This document shows, piece by piece, positions 39,933 through 49,012 of a stretch of DNA of 64,000 nt. The notes below the pieces were generated by a model. The model was not told the origin of the DNA. It ran no database searches and worked only from the letters and a program-made list of their open reading frames with translations. Position 1 is the first letter of the stretch; each line of letters opens with the position of its first letter. The position numbers and the translations under genes are program-made. The stretch is taken from assembly GCF_029203285.1 (NCBI RefSeq), contig NZ_CP115669.1, positions 1,922,001 through 1,986,000 of the forward strand, given 5' to 3'. The DNA is from Pseudomonas sp. PSE14 (GTDB lineage: Bacteria > Pseudomonadota > Gammaproteobacteria > Pseudomonadales > Pseudomonadaceae).

Positions 39933-39956
39933 AATCGCGCGTAACCCTGATAGAAT
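39930..39956 (+). promoter_or_regulatory. Promoter of etfBA
   Basis: TTGAAT (39930-39935), 15-nt spacer, TAGAAT (39951-39956). The -35 overlaps the last bases of the PsrA-type box, so bound regulator would block polymerase. The rest of the 346-bp gap to etfB (about 39965-40131) is leader with no other gene. Confidence 0.5.
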
Positions 39957-40131
39957 CGGGGTCCGCGGCTTATGTAGGGGTATTTTCGCGTATTGACCCG
40001 CCAGGGCGATGCGGTCAAGATACCTGCGGTTTTGCGGTCGCGGTCTCGCTGGATGTAGTCGCAGATGGCGTGCACTACCAGCCAGGCCTGTCTGGCGACA
40101 TTCCTATTCACCGGAGAATAACGAGGAATCC

Positions 40132-40881
40132 ATGAAGGTTCTTGTAGCTGTCAAACGAGTGGTTGACTATAACGTCAAGGTCCGCGTCAAGGCGGACAAC
40201 TCCGGCGTCGATCTCGCCAACGTCAAGATGTCCATGAACCCCTTCTGCGAAATCGCCGTGGAAGAAGCCGTTCGCCTGAAAGAGAAGGGCGTCGCCACTG
40301 AGATCGTTGCGGTCTCCGTCGGCCCGAACGCCGCCCAGGAGCAACTGCGCACCGCGCTGGCGCTGGGTGCCGATCGCGCCATCCTCGTCGAATCCAACGA
40401 CGAACTGAATTCCCTGGCTGTCGCCAAGGCCCTGAAAGCCATTGTCGACAAAGAGCAGCCGCAGCTGGTCATCCTCGGCAAGCAGGCCATCGACAGCGAC
40501 AACAACCAGACCGGCCAGATGCTGGCTGCGCTGTCCGGTTACGCCCAGGGCACCTTCGCCTCCAAGGTTGAAGTGGCTGGCGACAAGGTCAACGTCACCC
40601 GTGAAATCGACGGCGGCCTGCAGACCGTTGCCCTGAACCTGCCGGCGATCGTCACCACCGACCTGCGCCTGAACGAGCCGCGCTATGCGTCGCTGCCGAA
40701 CATCATGAAGGCGAAGAAGAAGCCGCTGGACGTGGTGACCCCGGACGCCCTGGGCGTTTCCACCGCTTCCACCGTGAAGACCGTGAAAGTCGAAGCTCCG
40801 GCTGCCCGTAGCGCCGGCATCAAGGTCAAGTCCGTTGCCGAACTGGTCGAGAAACTGAAGAACGAGGCGAAAGTAATCTGA
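40132..40881 (+). CDS. etfB: Electron transfer flavoprotein beta subunit
   Basis: 249 aa; with EtfA binds FAD and AMP and accepts electrons from acyl-CoA dehydrogenases. N-terminal [35 protein letters not shown], the conserved [12 protein letters not shown], and the recognition-loop region [21 protein letters not shown] at 40132 has an AACGAGGA-type SD. The stop overlaps etfA (TGATG). Confidence 0.96.
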   Translation: MKVLVAVKRVVDYNVKVRVKADNSGVDLANVKMSMNPFCEIAVEEAVRLKEKGVATEIVAVSVGPNAAQEQLRTALALGADRAILVESNDELNSLAVAKALKAIVDKEQPQLVILGKQAIDSDNNQTGQMLAALSGYAQGTFASKVEVAGDKVNVTREIDGGLQTVALNLPAIVTTDLRLNEPRYASLPNIMKAKKKPLDVVTPDALGVSTASTVKTVKVEAPAARSAGIKVKSVAELVEKLKNEAKVI

Positions 40882-41810
40882 TGGCTATCCTGGTAATCGC
40901 TGAGCACAACAACGGCGCTCTGGGCGCTGCCACCCTGAACACCGTCGCTGCCGCGCAGAAGATCGGCGGCGATATCGCCATCCTGGTCGCTGGCCACAAC
41001 GTCGGTGGCGTGGCCGAAGCCGCTGCCAAGATCGCTGGTGTTTCCAAGGTGCTGGTCGCCGACAACGCTGCCTATGCTCACCAACTGCCGGAGAACGTTG
41101 CTCCGCTGATCGCTGAGCTGGGCAAGGGCTACAGTCACGTGCTGGCCGCCGCGACCACCAATGGCAAGAACTTCCTGCCGCGCGTCGCCGCCCTGCTGGA
41201 CGTCGACCAGATCTCCGAGATCATCGAAGTGGTCAGCGCCGACACCTTCAAGCGCCCGATCTACGCCGGTAACGCCATCGCTACCGTGCAGTCCTCGGCT
41301 GCCGTGAAGGTCATCACCGTACGTGGCACCGGTTTCGACGCCGCCGCTGCCGAAGGTGGTTCCGCTGCCGTTGAAGCCGTTTCCGGCCCGGCTGACGCCG
41401 GCAAGTCCGCCTTCGTGGGCGAAGAACTGGCCAAGTCCGACCGTCCGGAACTGACCGCTGCCAAGATCGTCGTTTCCGGCGGCCGCGGCATGGGCAACGG
41501 CGACAACTTCAAGATCCTCTACGCCCTGGCTGACAAGCTGGGCGCCGCTGTCGGTGCTTCCCGCGCCGCGGTCGACGCCGGCTTCGTGCCGAACGACATG
41601 CAGGTCGGCCAGACCGGCAAGATCGTTGCACCGCAGCTGTACATCGCGGTGGGCATCTCCGGTGCCATCCAGCACCTGGCGGGCATGAAGGATTCGAAAG
41701 TGATCGTTGCGATCAACAAGGACGAAGAGGCGCCGATCTTCCAGGTTGCCGACTACGGTCTGGTCGCCGACCTGTTCGAAGCCGTACCGGAGCTGGAAAA
41801 GGCCGTCTGA
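40881..41810 (+). CDS. etfA: Electron transfer flavoprotein alpha subunit
   Basis: 309 aa FAD-binding subunit. C-terminal FAD domain: [33 protein letters not shown] split by [22 protein letters not shown] and [18 protein letters not shown]. Coupled to etfB. The heterodimer feeds the ETF-QO encoded divergently. Confidence 0.96.
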   Translation: MAILVIAEHNNGALGAATLNTVAAAQKIGGDIAILVAGHNVGGVAEAAAKIAGVSKVLVADNAAYAHQLPENVAPLIAELGKGYSHVLAAATTNGKNFLPRVAALLDVDQISEIIEVVSADTFKRPIYAGNAIATVQSSAAVKVITVRGTGFDAAAAEGGSAAVEAVSGPADAGKSAFVGEELAKSDRPELTAAKIVVSGGRGMGNGDNFKILYALADKLGAAVGASRAAVDAGFVPNDMQVGQTGKIVAPQLYIAVGISGAIQHLAGMKDSKVIVAINKDEEAPIFQVADYGLVADLFEAVPELEKAV

Positions 41811-41830
41811 GCCCGATCCGCTTGCTGAAG

Positions 41831-41862
41831 GAACCCGCCCCACGTGGCGGGTTCTTTCATTT
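41831..41862 (+). terminator. Terminator of etfBA
   Basis: GAACCCGCC / GGCGGGTTC with CCACGT loop (41831-41853), followed by TTTCATTT. Confidence 0.85.
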
Positions 41863-42025
41863 CAGGTCCTTGATTTCCCTGTAGAAAGGGATGATTCGCC
41901 GCGCGCATGACCCATTGGTCACGAATCTTCGCCGATAAGTCCCCGGACGAAGGTGTCTCATCTACAATGCGCGACGTCTCCAGTTCCTGAATGTGTTCAA
42001 TCGACACTTGGCTACCGAGGTTTTC

Positions 42026-43222
42026 ATGATCATCAAACCGCGCGTGCGTGGCTTCATCTGCGTCACTACCCACCCGACCGGCTGTGAAGCCAACGTCAAG
42101 GAACAGATCGAGTACGTCGAGGCGCACGGCCCCATCGCCAACGGTCCGAAGAAGGTCCTGGTGATCGGTTCCTCCACCGGCTATGGCCTGGCCGCGCGCA
42201 TCAGCGCCGCCTTCGGCGCCGGCGCCGACACCCTGGGCGTGTTCTTCGAGCGTCCGGGCAGCGAAACCAAGGCGGGCACCGCCGGCTGGTACAACTCGGC
42301 TGCCTTCGAGAAGTTCGCCAAGGCCAAGGGCCTGTATGCGCGCAGCATCAACGGCGACGCTTTCTCCGACGAAGTGAAGAAGGTCACCATCGAAACCATC
42401 AAGCAGGACCTGGGCAAGGTCGACCTGGTGGTCTACAGCCTGGCCGCGCCGCGCCGTACCCATCCGAAGACCGGCGAGGTCTTCAACTCCGTGCTCAAGC
42501 CGGTCGGCAAGACCGTCAACTTCCGAGGTCTGGACACCGACAAGGAAGTGATCAAGGAAAGCGTGATGGAGCCGGCGACGCCCGAGGAAATCGCCAACAC
42601 CGTGGCGGTGATGGGCGGTGAAGACTGGCAGATGTGGATGGACGCGCTGCAGGAAGCCGGTGTGCTGGCCGATGGCGTGAAAACCACCGCCTTCACCTAC
42701 CTGGGTGAAGAGATCACCCACGACCTGTACTGGAACGGCTCCATCGGCGCCGCCAAGAAGGACCTGGACCAGAAGGTCCTGGGCATTCGCGAGAAGCTGG
42801 CCGCCACCGGCGGTGACGCCCGCGTTTCCGTGCTCAAGGCTGTGGTCACCCAGGCCAGTTCGGCTATCCCGATGATGCCGCTGTACCTGTCGCTGCTGTT
42901 CAAGGTGATGAAGGAGAAGGGCACTCACGAAGGTTGCATCGAGCAGGTCGACGGCCTGTTCCGCGACAGCCTGTACGGCGCCGAACCGCACCTGGACGCC
43001 GACGGCCGCCTGCGCGCCGACTACAAGGAACTGCAGCCGGATGTGCAGAACACCGTGAAGGACCTGTGGGACAAGGTGACCAACGAGAACCTGTACCAGC
43101 TGACCGACTTTGCCGGCTACAAGACCGAGTTCCTGCGCCTGTTCGGCTTCGAGATCGCGGGTGTGGACTACGAGCAGGACGTCAATCCGGACGTGCAGAT
43201 TCCCAATCTGATCCAGCTCTGA
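42026..43222 (+). CDS. fabV: Enoyl-ACP reductase FabV
   Basis: NADH-dependent last step of the fatty-acid elongation cycle; the FabV type is not inhibited by triclosan. 398 aa, exactly the P. aeruginosa length. Cofactor motif [24 protein letters not shown], and the catalytic YX8K in [23 protein letters not shown] (Tyr and Lys eight apart, within the latter part). GAGG 5 nt before ATG. Own transcription unit between etfBA and the esterase gene; terminator downstream. Confidence 0.95.
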   Translation: MIIKPRVRGFICVTTHPTGCEANVKEQIEYVEAHGPIANGPKKVLVIGSSTGYGLAARISAAFGAGADTLGVFFERPGSETKAGTAGWYNSAAFEKFAKAKGLYARSINGDAFSDEVKKVTIETIKQDLGKVDLVVYSLAAPRRTHPKTGEVFNSVLKPVGKTVNFRGLDTDKEVIKESVMEPATPEEIANTVAVMGGEDWQMWMDALQEAGVLADGVKTTAFTYLGEEITHDLYWNGSIGAAKKDLDQKVLGIREKLAATGGDARVSVLKAVVTQASSAIPMMPLYLSLLFKVMKEKGTHEGCIEQVDGLFRDSLYGAEPHLDADGRLRADYKELQPDVQNTVKDLWDKVTNENLYQLTDFAGYKTEFLRLFGFEIAGVDYEQDVNPDVQIPNLIQL

Positions 43223-43253
43223 GGTCGAAGTCCTCGCGGACTTCCCGCTCAAA

Positions 43254-43288
43254 CAGAAACGGCGCCCCAGGGCGCCGTTTCTGTTTTC
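43254..43288. terminator. Terminator after fabV
   Basis: CAGAAACGGCGCC / GGCGCCGTTTCTG (13 pairs, CCAG loop) followed by TTTT. It also stands at the end of the convergent hydrolase gene. Confidence 0.88.
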
Positions 43289-43296
43289 CGTAACCT

Positions 43297-44247
43297 TCAG
43301 TTGGCCGCGGTGGCCGGTGCCTGACTCTGCTGGAGGAAGTCCAGGTACAGTCTGGCGGTTTCTTCCGGCCGTTCGATCATCGGCACATGGCCGCAATCGC
43401 GCAGGATGGCTACGCTGGGCTTTTTAAGCAGCGGTTTCATTACGTCGATGCTGGATACATCCAGCACCCGGTCGCGGTCACCCCACAGTAGCAGGGTGGG
43501 GGCGGTGATCTTCGGCAATTCCGGCTCCAGTGGGATATAACGCTCGCGCAGTTGCTGGAAGACCTTGTTGTTGAAGGCGCTGCGCTCCAGCGAACGTTCT
43601 GCCAGGTAGTGCTCCAGCCGAGAGGGCATGGGCGGCCGCTGCACGAAGACGAAGTCGAGCAGGGCGGGGAAGTCGTCCACCGAGCGCAGCACCAGCGGGT
43701 TGTCCTCGCCCTTGAGCAGGCGCTGGAACAGTTCGCTCTGGCGGGGCGCCATGACCCCGGCGTTGTCGAACAGGCCGGCCGACAGCACGTTATTCGGGTG
43801 GCGTGCAGCGAGCAGCGCGGCGATGTGTCCGCCCATGGAGTTGCCGACTACGTGGTAGCGGCCGATGCCCAGTTCGCGCATGAAGTCCGCCAGGCGTTCG
43901 GCCTGGGTGCCGACGTCGTAGCTGATGTTCTCCGGGCGGCTGCTGTCGCCGAAGCCCGGCAGGTCGACGGCGATGACCTGGTAACGGTCGGTGAGGAAGC
44001 GGGCGAAGCGCAGCCAGTTGCTCTTGTCGGCGCCGAAACCGTGGACCAGCAGGATGGTCTGGGCCTTGTCCGGGCCGCCCTCGTAGTAGTGGATGTCGAG
44101 ATTGTCCACCGTCAGGCTGCGTTCGCCCAGGCCCGCGCGGCTGCTTTCGGCGAACTGCGCGGTGGCCAGCAGCGTGGCGGGAACGGCATAGAACATGCCC
44201 GCCGTGGCGGCGAGCAGCAGGACGAGGAACAGAAGGGCTTTCTTCAT
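43297..44247 (-). CDS. Membrane-anchored alpha/beta hydrolase (esterase-like)
   Basis: 316 aa. N-terminal hydrophobic segment KKALLFLVLLLAATAGMFYA acts as signal or anchor; I expect the inner-membrane, periplasmic side. Hydrolase core: LLVHGFGADKSNW (oxyanion), nucleophile Ser in VVGNSMGGH, Asp in LLWGDRDRVLD, His in DCGHVPMIE. Homologous by position to P. aeruginosa PA2949, an esterase. The natural substrate is not evident. SD AAGGAC 7 nt before ATG. Confidence 0.88.
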   Translation of the reverse strand: MKKALLFLVLLLAATAGMFYAVPATLLATAQFAESSRAGLGERSLTVDNLDIHYYEGGPDKAQTILLVHGFGADKSNWLRFARFLTDRYQVIAVDLPGFGDSSRPENISYDVGTQAERLADFMRELGIGRYHVVGNSMGGHIAALLAARHPNNVLSAGLFDNAGVMAPRQSELFQRLLKGEDNPLVLRSVDDFPALLDFVFVQRPPMPSRLEHYLAERSLERSAFNNKVFQQLRERYIPLEPELPKITAPTLLLWGDRDRVLDVSSIDVMKPLLKKPSVAILRDCGHVPMIERPEETARLYLDFLQQSQAPATAAN

Positions 44248-44344
44248 GAGAAGTCCTTATTACCAAATCGGGATGGTGTGCTTTACGCTAGCATTTTGCA
44301 GGTCTAAGCATGACCGTTCTTACTTCCGGTAAGCGAGATTAACG

Positions 44345-45172
44345 ATGCTCCATTGCTCCACGATGCTGCGTGCAGCTCTTCTGCTGGCGACTTTCTCGGC
44401 GCCCCTGGCCGGCTTCGCCGCGGGTAAATGCGAGCGCCTGGTCGCCACCGGCAATCCAGAGTACCCGCCTTACCTGTGGCGCGACCCGATGAAGCCCGAG
44501 CGCCTGATCGGCGCCAATGCCGACCTGCTGGAGCAGATCGGCAAGTCCATTGGCGTGGATATCCGGGTGATCTACACCGGCTCCTGGGCGCGGGCGCAGG
44601 AGGAAGCGCGGTTGGGGCGCGTCGATCTGATCGCCGGGGCCTTCCTGACTCCCGCACGGTTGGAAACCATGGATTACATCCATCCGGCCTTCCTCACCAC
44701 CGACAGCGTGGTCTGGACGCGCAAGGACGCCACCTTACCCTATGCGCACTGGGAGGACCTGCGCGGGCTGAAGGGCGGCACCCTGGTGAATAACAGCTTC
44801 GGTGCCGATTTCGACAGCTTCGCCAAGCAGCAACTGACTCTGGAGGAGGTGCCCAGCCTGACCCAGGCCTTCCAGAAGCTGCTGCTCAAGCGTTCCGATT
44901 ACGTGCTCTACGAGCACTATCCCGGCCTTGCGGTGGCCGCCAGCCTCGGCATGGTGGATGACCTGCAGCCGCTGGAACCGCCGGTCTCCAGCGAGGGTCT
45001 GTACCTGACACTGGCGCACAACTCCGCTTGCAACGACCCCTGGCTGCGCGGACAACTGGCGAAAAAAATGACAGAATTGACGGCCGCCGGAGTCCCGCAG
45101 CGCTTGCTGCAGGACAACCTGGCCCGCTGGAAGGGGCAGCAGTTGCAGCCCGCCAGCACTCCCACCCAGTAG
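44345..45172 (+). CDS. Periplasmic solute-binding protein, family 3-like
   Basis: 275 aa. Signal peptide LRAALLLATFSAPLAGFAA, cleavage near AGFAAG. Mature part resembles amino-acid-type binding proteins: LVATGNPEYPPYLW, GANADLLEQIGKSIGV, GRVDLIAGAFLTPAR, GTLVNNSF and KRSDYVLYEHYPG. No permease or ATPase gene is adjacent, so it may be a sensor-like or orphan binding protein. ATG 44345 or the ATG six codons on. 13 nt upstream of a DUF4398 lipoprotein gene, probably one operon. Confidence 0.82.
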   Translation: MLHCSTMLRAALLLATFSAPLAGFAAGKCERLVATGNPEYPPYLWRDPMKPERLIGANADLLEQIGKSIGVDIRVIYTGSWARAQEEARLGRVDLIAGAFLTPARLETMDYIHPAFLTTDSVVWTRKDATLPYAHWEDLRGLKGGTLVNNSFGADFDSFAKQQLTLEEVPSLTQAFQKLLLKRSDYVLYEHYPGLAVAASLGMVDDLQPLEPPVSSEGLYLTLAHNSACNDPWLRGQLAKKMTELTAAGVPQRLLQDNLARWKGQQLQPASTPTQ

Positions 45173-45185
45173 GACAACAGATTTC

Positions 45186-45545
45186 GTGATCAATCGACGG
45201 ATGATGGCCGCCGGTCTGGCTCTTTTTGCCCTGGCCGGTTGCACAACGAACGACCCGGCACCCACCGAGCAGATGCGCCTTACCGAACAGGCGCTGGAGC
45301 AGGCCAAGGCCGTGGGCGCGACGGATGACGTAGCCGAGCTGAAGCTCGCCGAGGACAAGTACCAGGCTGCCAAGGGCGCCCTGGCGGTGGAGTCGAACAA
45401 GAAGGCGCGGCAGCTTGCCGAGCAGGCCGAGCTCGATGCCCGCCTCGCCGAGGCCAAGGAGCTGACGCGCAAGAGCGCGGACCAGTTGGCCGAGCAGAGC
45501 AAGAGCATCAATCGCCTGCGTAAACAGTTGGGGGAAGCGCAATGA
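45186..45545 (+). CDS. DUF4398 lipoprotein, short form
   Basis: 119 aa. Lipobox LFALAGCTTND (Cys19 from the GTG start), Thr at +2, so outer membrane is expected. The mature part is a long alanine/glutamate-rich helix (AELKLAEDKYQAAKGALAVE..., QLAEQAELDARLAEAKEL), coiled-coil-like, characteristic of DUF4398. GTG at 45186; ATG codons follow at residues 6-7. ATGA overlap with the OmpA-DUF4398 gene: the two are translated together and probably interact. Confidence 0.82.
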   Translation: MINRRMMAAGLALFALAGCTTNDPAPTEQMRLTEQALEQAKAVGATDDVAELKLAEDKYQAAKGALAVESNKKARQLAEQAELDARLAEAKELTRKSADQLAEQSKSINRLRKQLGEAQ

Positions 45546-46354
45546 CTTCACTGCAACTGTTGCGCTTCGTGGCGCTGGGCTCCGTGGTCGCGCTGGCGGG
45601 CTGCGCCAACAGCCAGTTGAGCGAGAAGTCCCTGGAGCAGGCGCGTACCCAGTTCCAGTCCGTGAAGGAAGATTCCGCGGTGCTGCGCAGCGCGCCCAAG
45701 GATGTCATCCGCGCCGGCGAATCGCTGGCGCGTGCCGAGCGTCTGTCCAACTACTGGGGCAGCAGCGACGACGTGCTGCAGTATTCCTATCTCAGCCAGC
45801 GTTACAGCGAGATTGCCCGCGAGCACAGCAACTACACGCTAAACCAGGAACGCCTGGCCAAGCAGCAGCTCGAACGCGAACGTCTGCAACTGGCCATGCG
45901 CGAGGCGCGCCTGGCCAACGTGCAGGAGCAGAACAAGTGGCTGGAACAGCAGATGGTCAGCCTGGCCACCAACGAAACCGAGCGCGGCCTGGTGCTGACC
46001 CTCGGCGACGTGCTGTTCGACAGTGGCGAGGCTGACCTCAAGCCCGCCGCCAACCGCACCGTGCTCAAGGTGGTGCAGTTCCTCCAGCTCAACCCGCGGC
46101 GGGTGATTCGCATCGAGGGCTATACCGACAGCGACGGCGATCGGCAGCAGAACCTGCAACTGTCCAAGGACCGCGCGCAGTCGGTGGCCGACGCCTTGTC
46201 CGACCTGGGCGTCGACGCCAAGCGTATCCAGGTGCAAGGCTACGGCGAGGCCTATCCGGTATCGGACAACGCCTCGTCGCTGGGGCGGGCGCAGAACCGC
46301 CGGGTCGAGATCGTCTTCTCCGACGAAAAGGGCCAGTTGGGCGCCGAGCGCTGA
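45542..46354 (+). CDS. DUF4398-OmpA fusion lipoprotein
   Basis: 270 aa. Lipobox VALAGCANS (Cys21); a helical DUF4398 part to about residue 140 (RAGESLARAERLSNYWGSS...; LERERLQLAMREARLANVQ); then an OmpA-type peptidoglycan-binding domain with LVLTLGDVLFDSGEADL, IRIEGYTDSDGD, LSKDRAQSVADAL and GRAQNRRVEIVFSD. It ties the outer membrane to peptidoglycan. The short DUF4398 lipoprotein is its coupled partner. Confidence 0.88.
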   Translation: MTSLQLLRFVALGSVVALAGCANSQLSEKSLEQARTQFQSVKEDSAVLRSAPKDVIRAGESLARAERLSNYWGSSDDVLQYSYLSQRYSEIAREHSNYTLNQERLAKQQLERERLQLAMREARLANVQEQNKWLEQQMVSLATNETERGLVLTLGDVLFDSGEADLKPAANRTVLKVVQFLQLNPRRVIRIEGYTDSDGDRQQNLQLSKDRAQSVADALSDLGVDAKRIQVQGYGEAYPVSDNASSLGRAQNRRVEIVFSDEKGQLGAER

Positions 46355-46382
46355 ACACACCCGGTCACATGGCGTTGCAAAT

Positions 46383-46416
46383 GAAGCCCTGGAGCTCCCC
46401 GCTCCGGGGCTTCTTG
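46383..46416 (+). terminator. Terminator after the OmpA-like gene
   Basis: GAAGCCC with GGAG pairing CTCC and GGGGCTTC, followed by TTGC; stem good, T-run short. Confidence 0.55.
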
Positions 46417-46510
46417 CATGGGGATCTCGAAATTATTCGAGGGTCGCGTTGGCGAAAATGAACCCGTGCGACTAATCCCCATGCTGGGGAGTCACCAGCG
46501 AGAGACGTAA

Positions 46511-47146
46511 ATGCTGTCCGAAAAAAAGACCCTGAACGTGATCGTGGCGGATGCCCAACCGATGATTGGCTGGGGGCTGGAGCATTATCTGGCCGAACAC
46601 TGCGACGCTCAGGTGAAAGCCTATGTCAGCGACACGGAGAGCCTGCTGACCGCTTTGAGCGAATGGACCGATACCGACCTGCTGATCATGGAGATGGCGC
46701 TGCCGGGCGAACGTGGACGCGATGGCGTACACCTGATCGAATGGTTGCGCCGTCACTACCCCGGCGTGCAGATCCTGGTGTACTCACTGCTTGGCGCTCC
46801 GCTGATGGCGGCGTCGGTGGTGAAGTGTGGCGCACTGGGCTATGTCTGCAAGCGCAGTGCCCTGAGCGTGCTCACCGATGCGATACAGCGCGTGCGCCGC
46901 GGCGACACCTACATCGACCCGACCCTGCGCCAGCCGCGTCACACCGGGCGGCCGCTGAGCCCGACCGAGATGGACATCATCCGGCGCCTGGCCCACGGCG
47001 CCACCGTTGGCGAGATCGCCGAGCGCACCAACCGCAGCGTCTCGACCATCAGCACCCACAAGCGCAACGCCATGCAGAAGCTTGGCCTGACCAGTGACGC
47101 CCAACTGGTCGCCTTCGGCGTACTGGACTGGCTCGGCGAGGTCTGA
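46511..47146 (+). CDS. Orphan LuxR-type response regulator with Glu in the phospho-site
   Basis: 211 aa. Receiver domain residues 8-125: VIVADAQPM (Asp14), then LLIMEMALPG, where the phospho-accepting Asp is Glu61; the switch Lys is present (GYVCKRS). LuxR/FixJ HTH residues about 148-205: LSPTEMDIIRRLAHGATVGE, IAERTNRSVSTISTHKRNAMQKLG. Glu at this position often mimics the phosphorylated state, so it is probably constitutively active or regulated otherwise. No sensor kinase is adjacent. SD GAGAGACG 3 nt before ATG. Confidence 0.88.
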   Translation: MLSEKKTLNVIVADAQPMIGWGLEHYLAEHCDAQVKAYVSDTESLLTALSEWTDTDLLIMEMALPGERGRDGVHLIEWLRRHYPGVQILVYSLLGAPLMAASVVKCGALGYVCKRSALSVLTDAIQRVRRGDTYIDPTLRQPRHTGRPLSPTEMDIIRRLAHGATVGEIAERTNRSVSTISTHKRNAMQKLGLTSDAQLVAFGVLDWLGEV

Positions 47147-47197
47147 CGCGGTATGTAGCGCTGGTCAGCGGTAACTGTAACGCGCACAATCCCTGTC

Positions 47198-47213
47198 ACT
47201 GTTCTGGAACAGT
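47198..47213. promoter_or_regulatory. Palindrome with repeated ACTGT half-sites upstream of the MocR-type gene
   Basis: ACTGTTC-TG-GAACAGT is a perfect inverted repeat. Further ACTGT copies lie at 47174-47178 and 47229-47233. MocR/PdxR regulators often bind direct plus inverted repeats in their own promoter, so this may be the autoregulatory site. Confidence 0.4.
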
Positions 47214-47262
47214 TGCGGCTTTTTAGCTACTGTTTCGGTCCAATGACCGAGGGATGGCCGTC

Positions 47263-48702
47263 ATGTCCAATCTGCTTCTGTACCAGCGCATCGCCCAGCA
47301 ACTGGCCGAAGACATCCGCCGTGGTGTCTACCAGCCGGGCGAGCGTGTGCCGTCCGTGCGCAAGCTGAGCACCCAGCTCAACGTCAGCCACGCCACGGTG
47401 TTGCAGGCCTATGCCACCCTCGAAGACCAGGGACTGATCCGCGCGCGTCCGCAGTCCGGCTACTACGTGCACCGTACGCCGGCGCTGACCGCCTCGACGC
47501 CGGACATCGCCCGGGTCGAGCGCCCGGGCCTGGTCACCCGCAGCAGCATCATCAACCAGGTGCTCGCCGAGGCGCGCCGCGAAGGCGTGTTCCCGCTGGG
47601 CGCGGCGGTGCCGCACGTGGATTACCTCCCGGTCCGCGCGCTGCACCAGCAGTTGGCCAAGGTCACCCGCTTCTCCAGCCCGCGGGCCTTCAGCTACATG
47701 TTCAGCCCCGGCTACGAACCGCTACGCCGCCAGGTGGCGATCCGCATGCGCGATGCCGGCGTGGTGGTCGATCCGACCCAGGTGACCATCACCCATGGCT
47801 GCGTGGACGCGATCCACATGGCGCTGCGCGTGATGACCCGTCCGGGCGATCTGATAGCCACCGAGTCGCCGAGCTACTATGGCTTGCTGCAGCTGGCCGA
47901 CATCCTCGGCCTCAAGGTCATCGAGATCCCCAGCGACCCGCTCACCGGGATCAGCCTGGAAGCGCTGCAACTGGCCGCCAACCAGTGGCCGATCAAGGCG
48001 CTGGTGCTGACCCCGCGCCTGAGCAACCCGCTGGGCGGCACCATCCCGGAAGACCGCCAGAAGCAGCTGCTCAAGCTCACCGCCGAGCACAACATCGGGG
48101 TGATCGAGGACGACATCTACGGCGAGCTGATGTTCGACCAGGGCCAGACCAAGGCGCTCAAGGCCCATGACCGCGACGGCCGGGTGGTGTACTGCTCGAG
48201 CTTCTCCAAGACCATTTCCCCCGGCGTGCGCATCGGCTGGATCATCACCGAGCGCTACCAGGAAGAAATCCGCCGCCTGCAGACCTTCACCACCCATTCG
48301 GCGTGCACCGTTACCCAGATGGGAGTGGCGGCCTACCTGGAGAACGGCGGCTACGACCGGCACCTGCGCTACATCCGCCAGGAGTACCGCAAGAACATGA
48401 CCGCCTACCAGCTGGCGGTGCAGCAGTATTTCCCCGAAGGCACGCAGATGACCCGGCCCAAGGGCGGCTTCATCCTCTGGGTCAGCCTGCCGGCCAAGGT
48501 GAACACCAAGGAGCTGCACGTGCGCGCGCTGGAGCAGGGCATCAGCATCGCGCCGGGGCTGATCTTCAGTAACACCGAGCAGTTCAACAACTGCCTGCGG
48601 CTGACCTGCGGCATCCCGTGGGACCGCGAGGCGGAGCGGGCGATCATGACTCTCGGCATGCTGGCCTGCCAGCTGTGCCAGGAAGGGCTGATCGCAGCCT
48701 GA
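47263..48702 (+). CDS. MocR/PdxR-type regulator (GntR HTH fused to aminotransferase domain)
   Basis: 479 aa. N-terminal winged HTH (residues about 1-70): LAEDIRRGVYQPGERVPSVR, LNVSHATVLQAYATLEDQGL; then a fold-type I aminotransferase-like domain with ITHGCVDAIHMAL, TESPSYYGLL, IEDDIYGELMF and the PLP-binding Lys in CSSFSKTISPGVRIGW. Such proteins sense PLP or amino compounds and regulate their metabolism. ATG at 47263 is preferred (GAGGGA 8 nt upstream) over one at 47254. No transporter or enzyme gene adjoins to name the ligand. Confidence 0.9.
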   Translation: MSNLLLYQRIAQQLAEDIRRGVYQPGERVPSVRKLSTQLNVSHATVLQAYATLEDQGLIRARPQSGYYVHRTPALTASTPDIARVERPGLVTRSSIINQVLAEARREGVFPLGAAVPHVDYLPVRALHQQLAKVTRFSSPRAFSYMFSPGYEPLRRQVAIRMRDAGVVVDPTQVTITHGCVDAIHMALRVMTRPGDLIATESPSYYGLLQLADILGLKVIEIPSDPLTGISLEALQLAANQWPIKALVLTPRLSNPLGGTIPEDRQKQLLKLTAEHNIGVIEDDIYGELMFDQGQTKALKAHDRDGRVVYCSSFSKTISPGVRIGWIITERYQEEIRRLQTFTTHSACTVTQMGVAAYLENGGYDRHLRYIRQEYRKNMTAYQLAVQQYFPEGTQMTRPKGGFILWVSLPAKVNTKELHVRALEQGISIAPGLIFSNTEQFNNCLRLTCGIPWDREAERAIMTLGMLACQLCQEGLIAA

Positions 48703-48739
48703 TCGTTGATTACACCGGACGCTAATCCACTTGGGGCAG

Positions 48740-48767
48740 GGCGTACAACCGTTCGCGGTTGTACGCC
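48740..48767. repeat. Solo palindromic end of the 160-bp element
   Basis: GGCGTACAACCG / CGGTTGTACGCC with TTCG loop, preceded by GCA rather than GTA. It matches the inverted right end of the element at 52965-53125. No second half is seen nearby. The 310-bp gap 48703-49012 holds this, a REP pair and the promoter region; no gene. Confidence 0.65.
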
Positions 48768-48847
48768 GTTACACCATGACCGGCCGCCAATGCCAGGGCC
48801 GGGCCCTGAGCGCGAGGATGCCAAGGTCTGCCGGTGAGCACCCGTAC

Positions 48848-48930
48848 CTGTAGGAGCGAGCTTGCTCGCGAATAGAGTTACCCGGCCATATCGATGCTGG
48901 GTTGTTCGCGAGCAGGCTCGCTCCTACGAA
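48848..48930. repeat. REP pair (GTAGGAGC family)
   Basis: Left CTGTAGGAGCGAGCTTGCTC, right TTCGCGAGCAGGCTCGCTCC followed by TAC, separated by about 35 bp; a clean inverted REP pair (BIME). Confidence 0.9.
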
Positions 48931-48952
48931 AAGCTCCGGTTCCACACTGCGT

Positions 48953-48981
48953 TAACCCGTTTCCCCGCGCGGCCTCGTCTG
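48953..48981 (+). promoter_or_regulatory. Candidate ECF-sigma promoter of the vWA-sigma operon
   Basis: TAACCC (48953-48958), 17-nt spacer, CGTCTG (48976-48981), resembling ECF promoters with AAC-type -35 and CGTC -10. It lies 32 nt before the vWA lipoprotein gene whose operon encodes an ECF sigma factor, so autoregulation is plausible. Confidence 0.4.
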
Positions 48982-49012
48982 AGGAGTTGAATCCCTCCAC
49001 GAGGCTGCCGCC

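Noticed and set aside
47198..47213. LexA box
   Set aside because: The palindrome has CTG-N8-CAG, not the CTG-N10-CAG of LexA sites.
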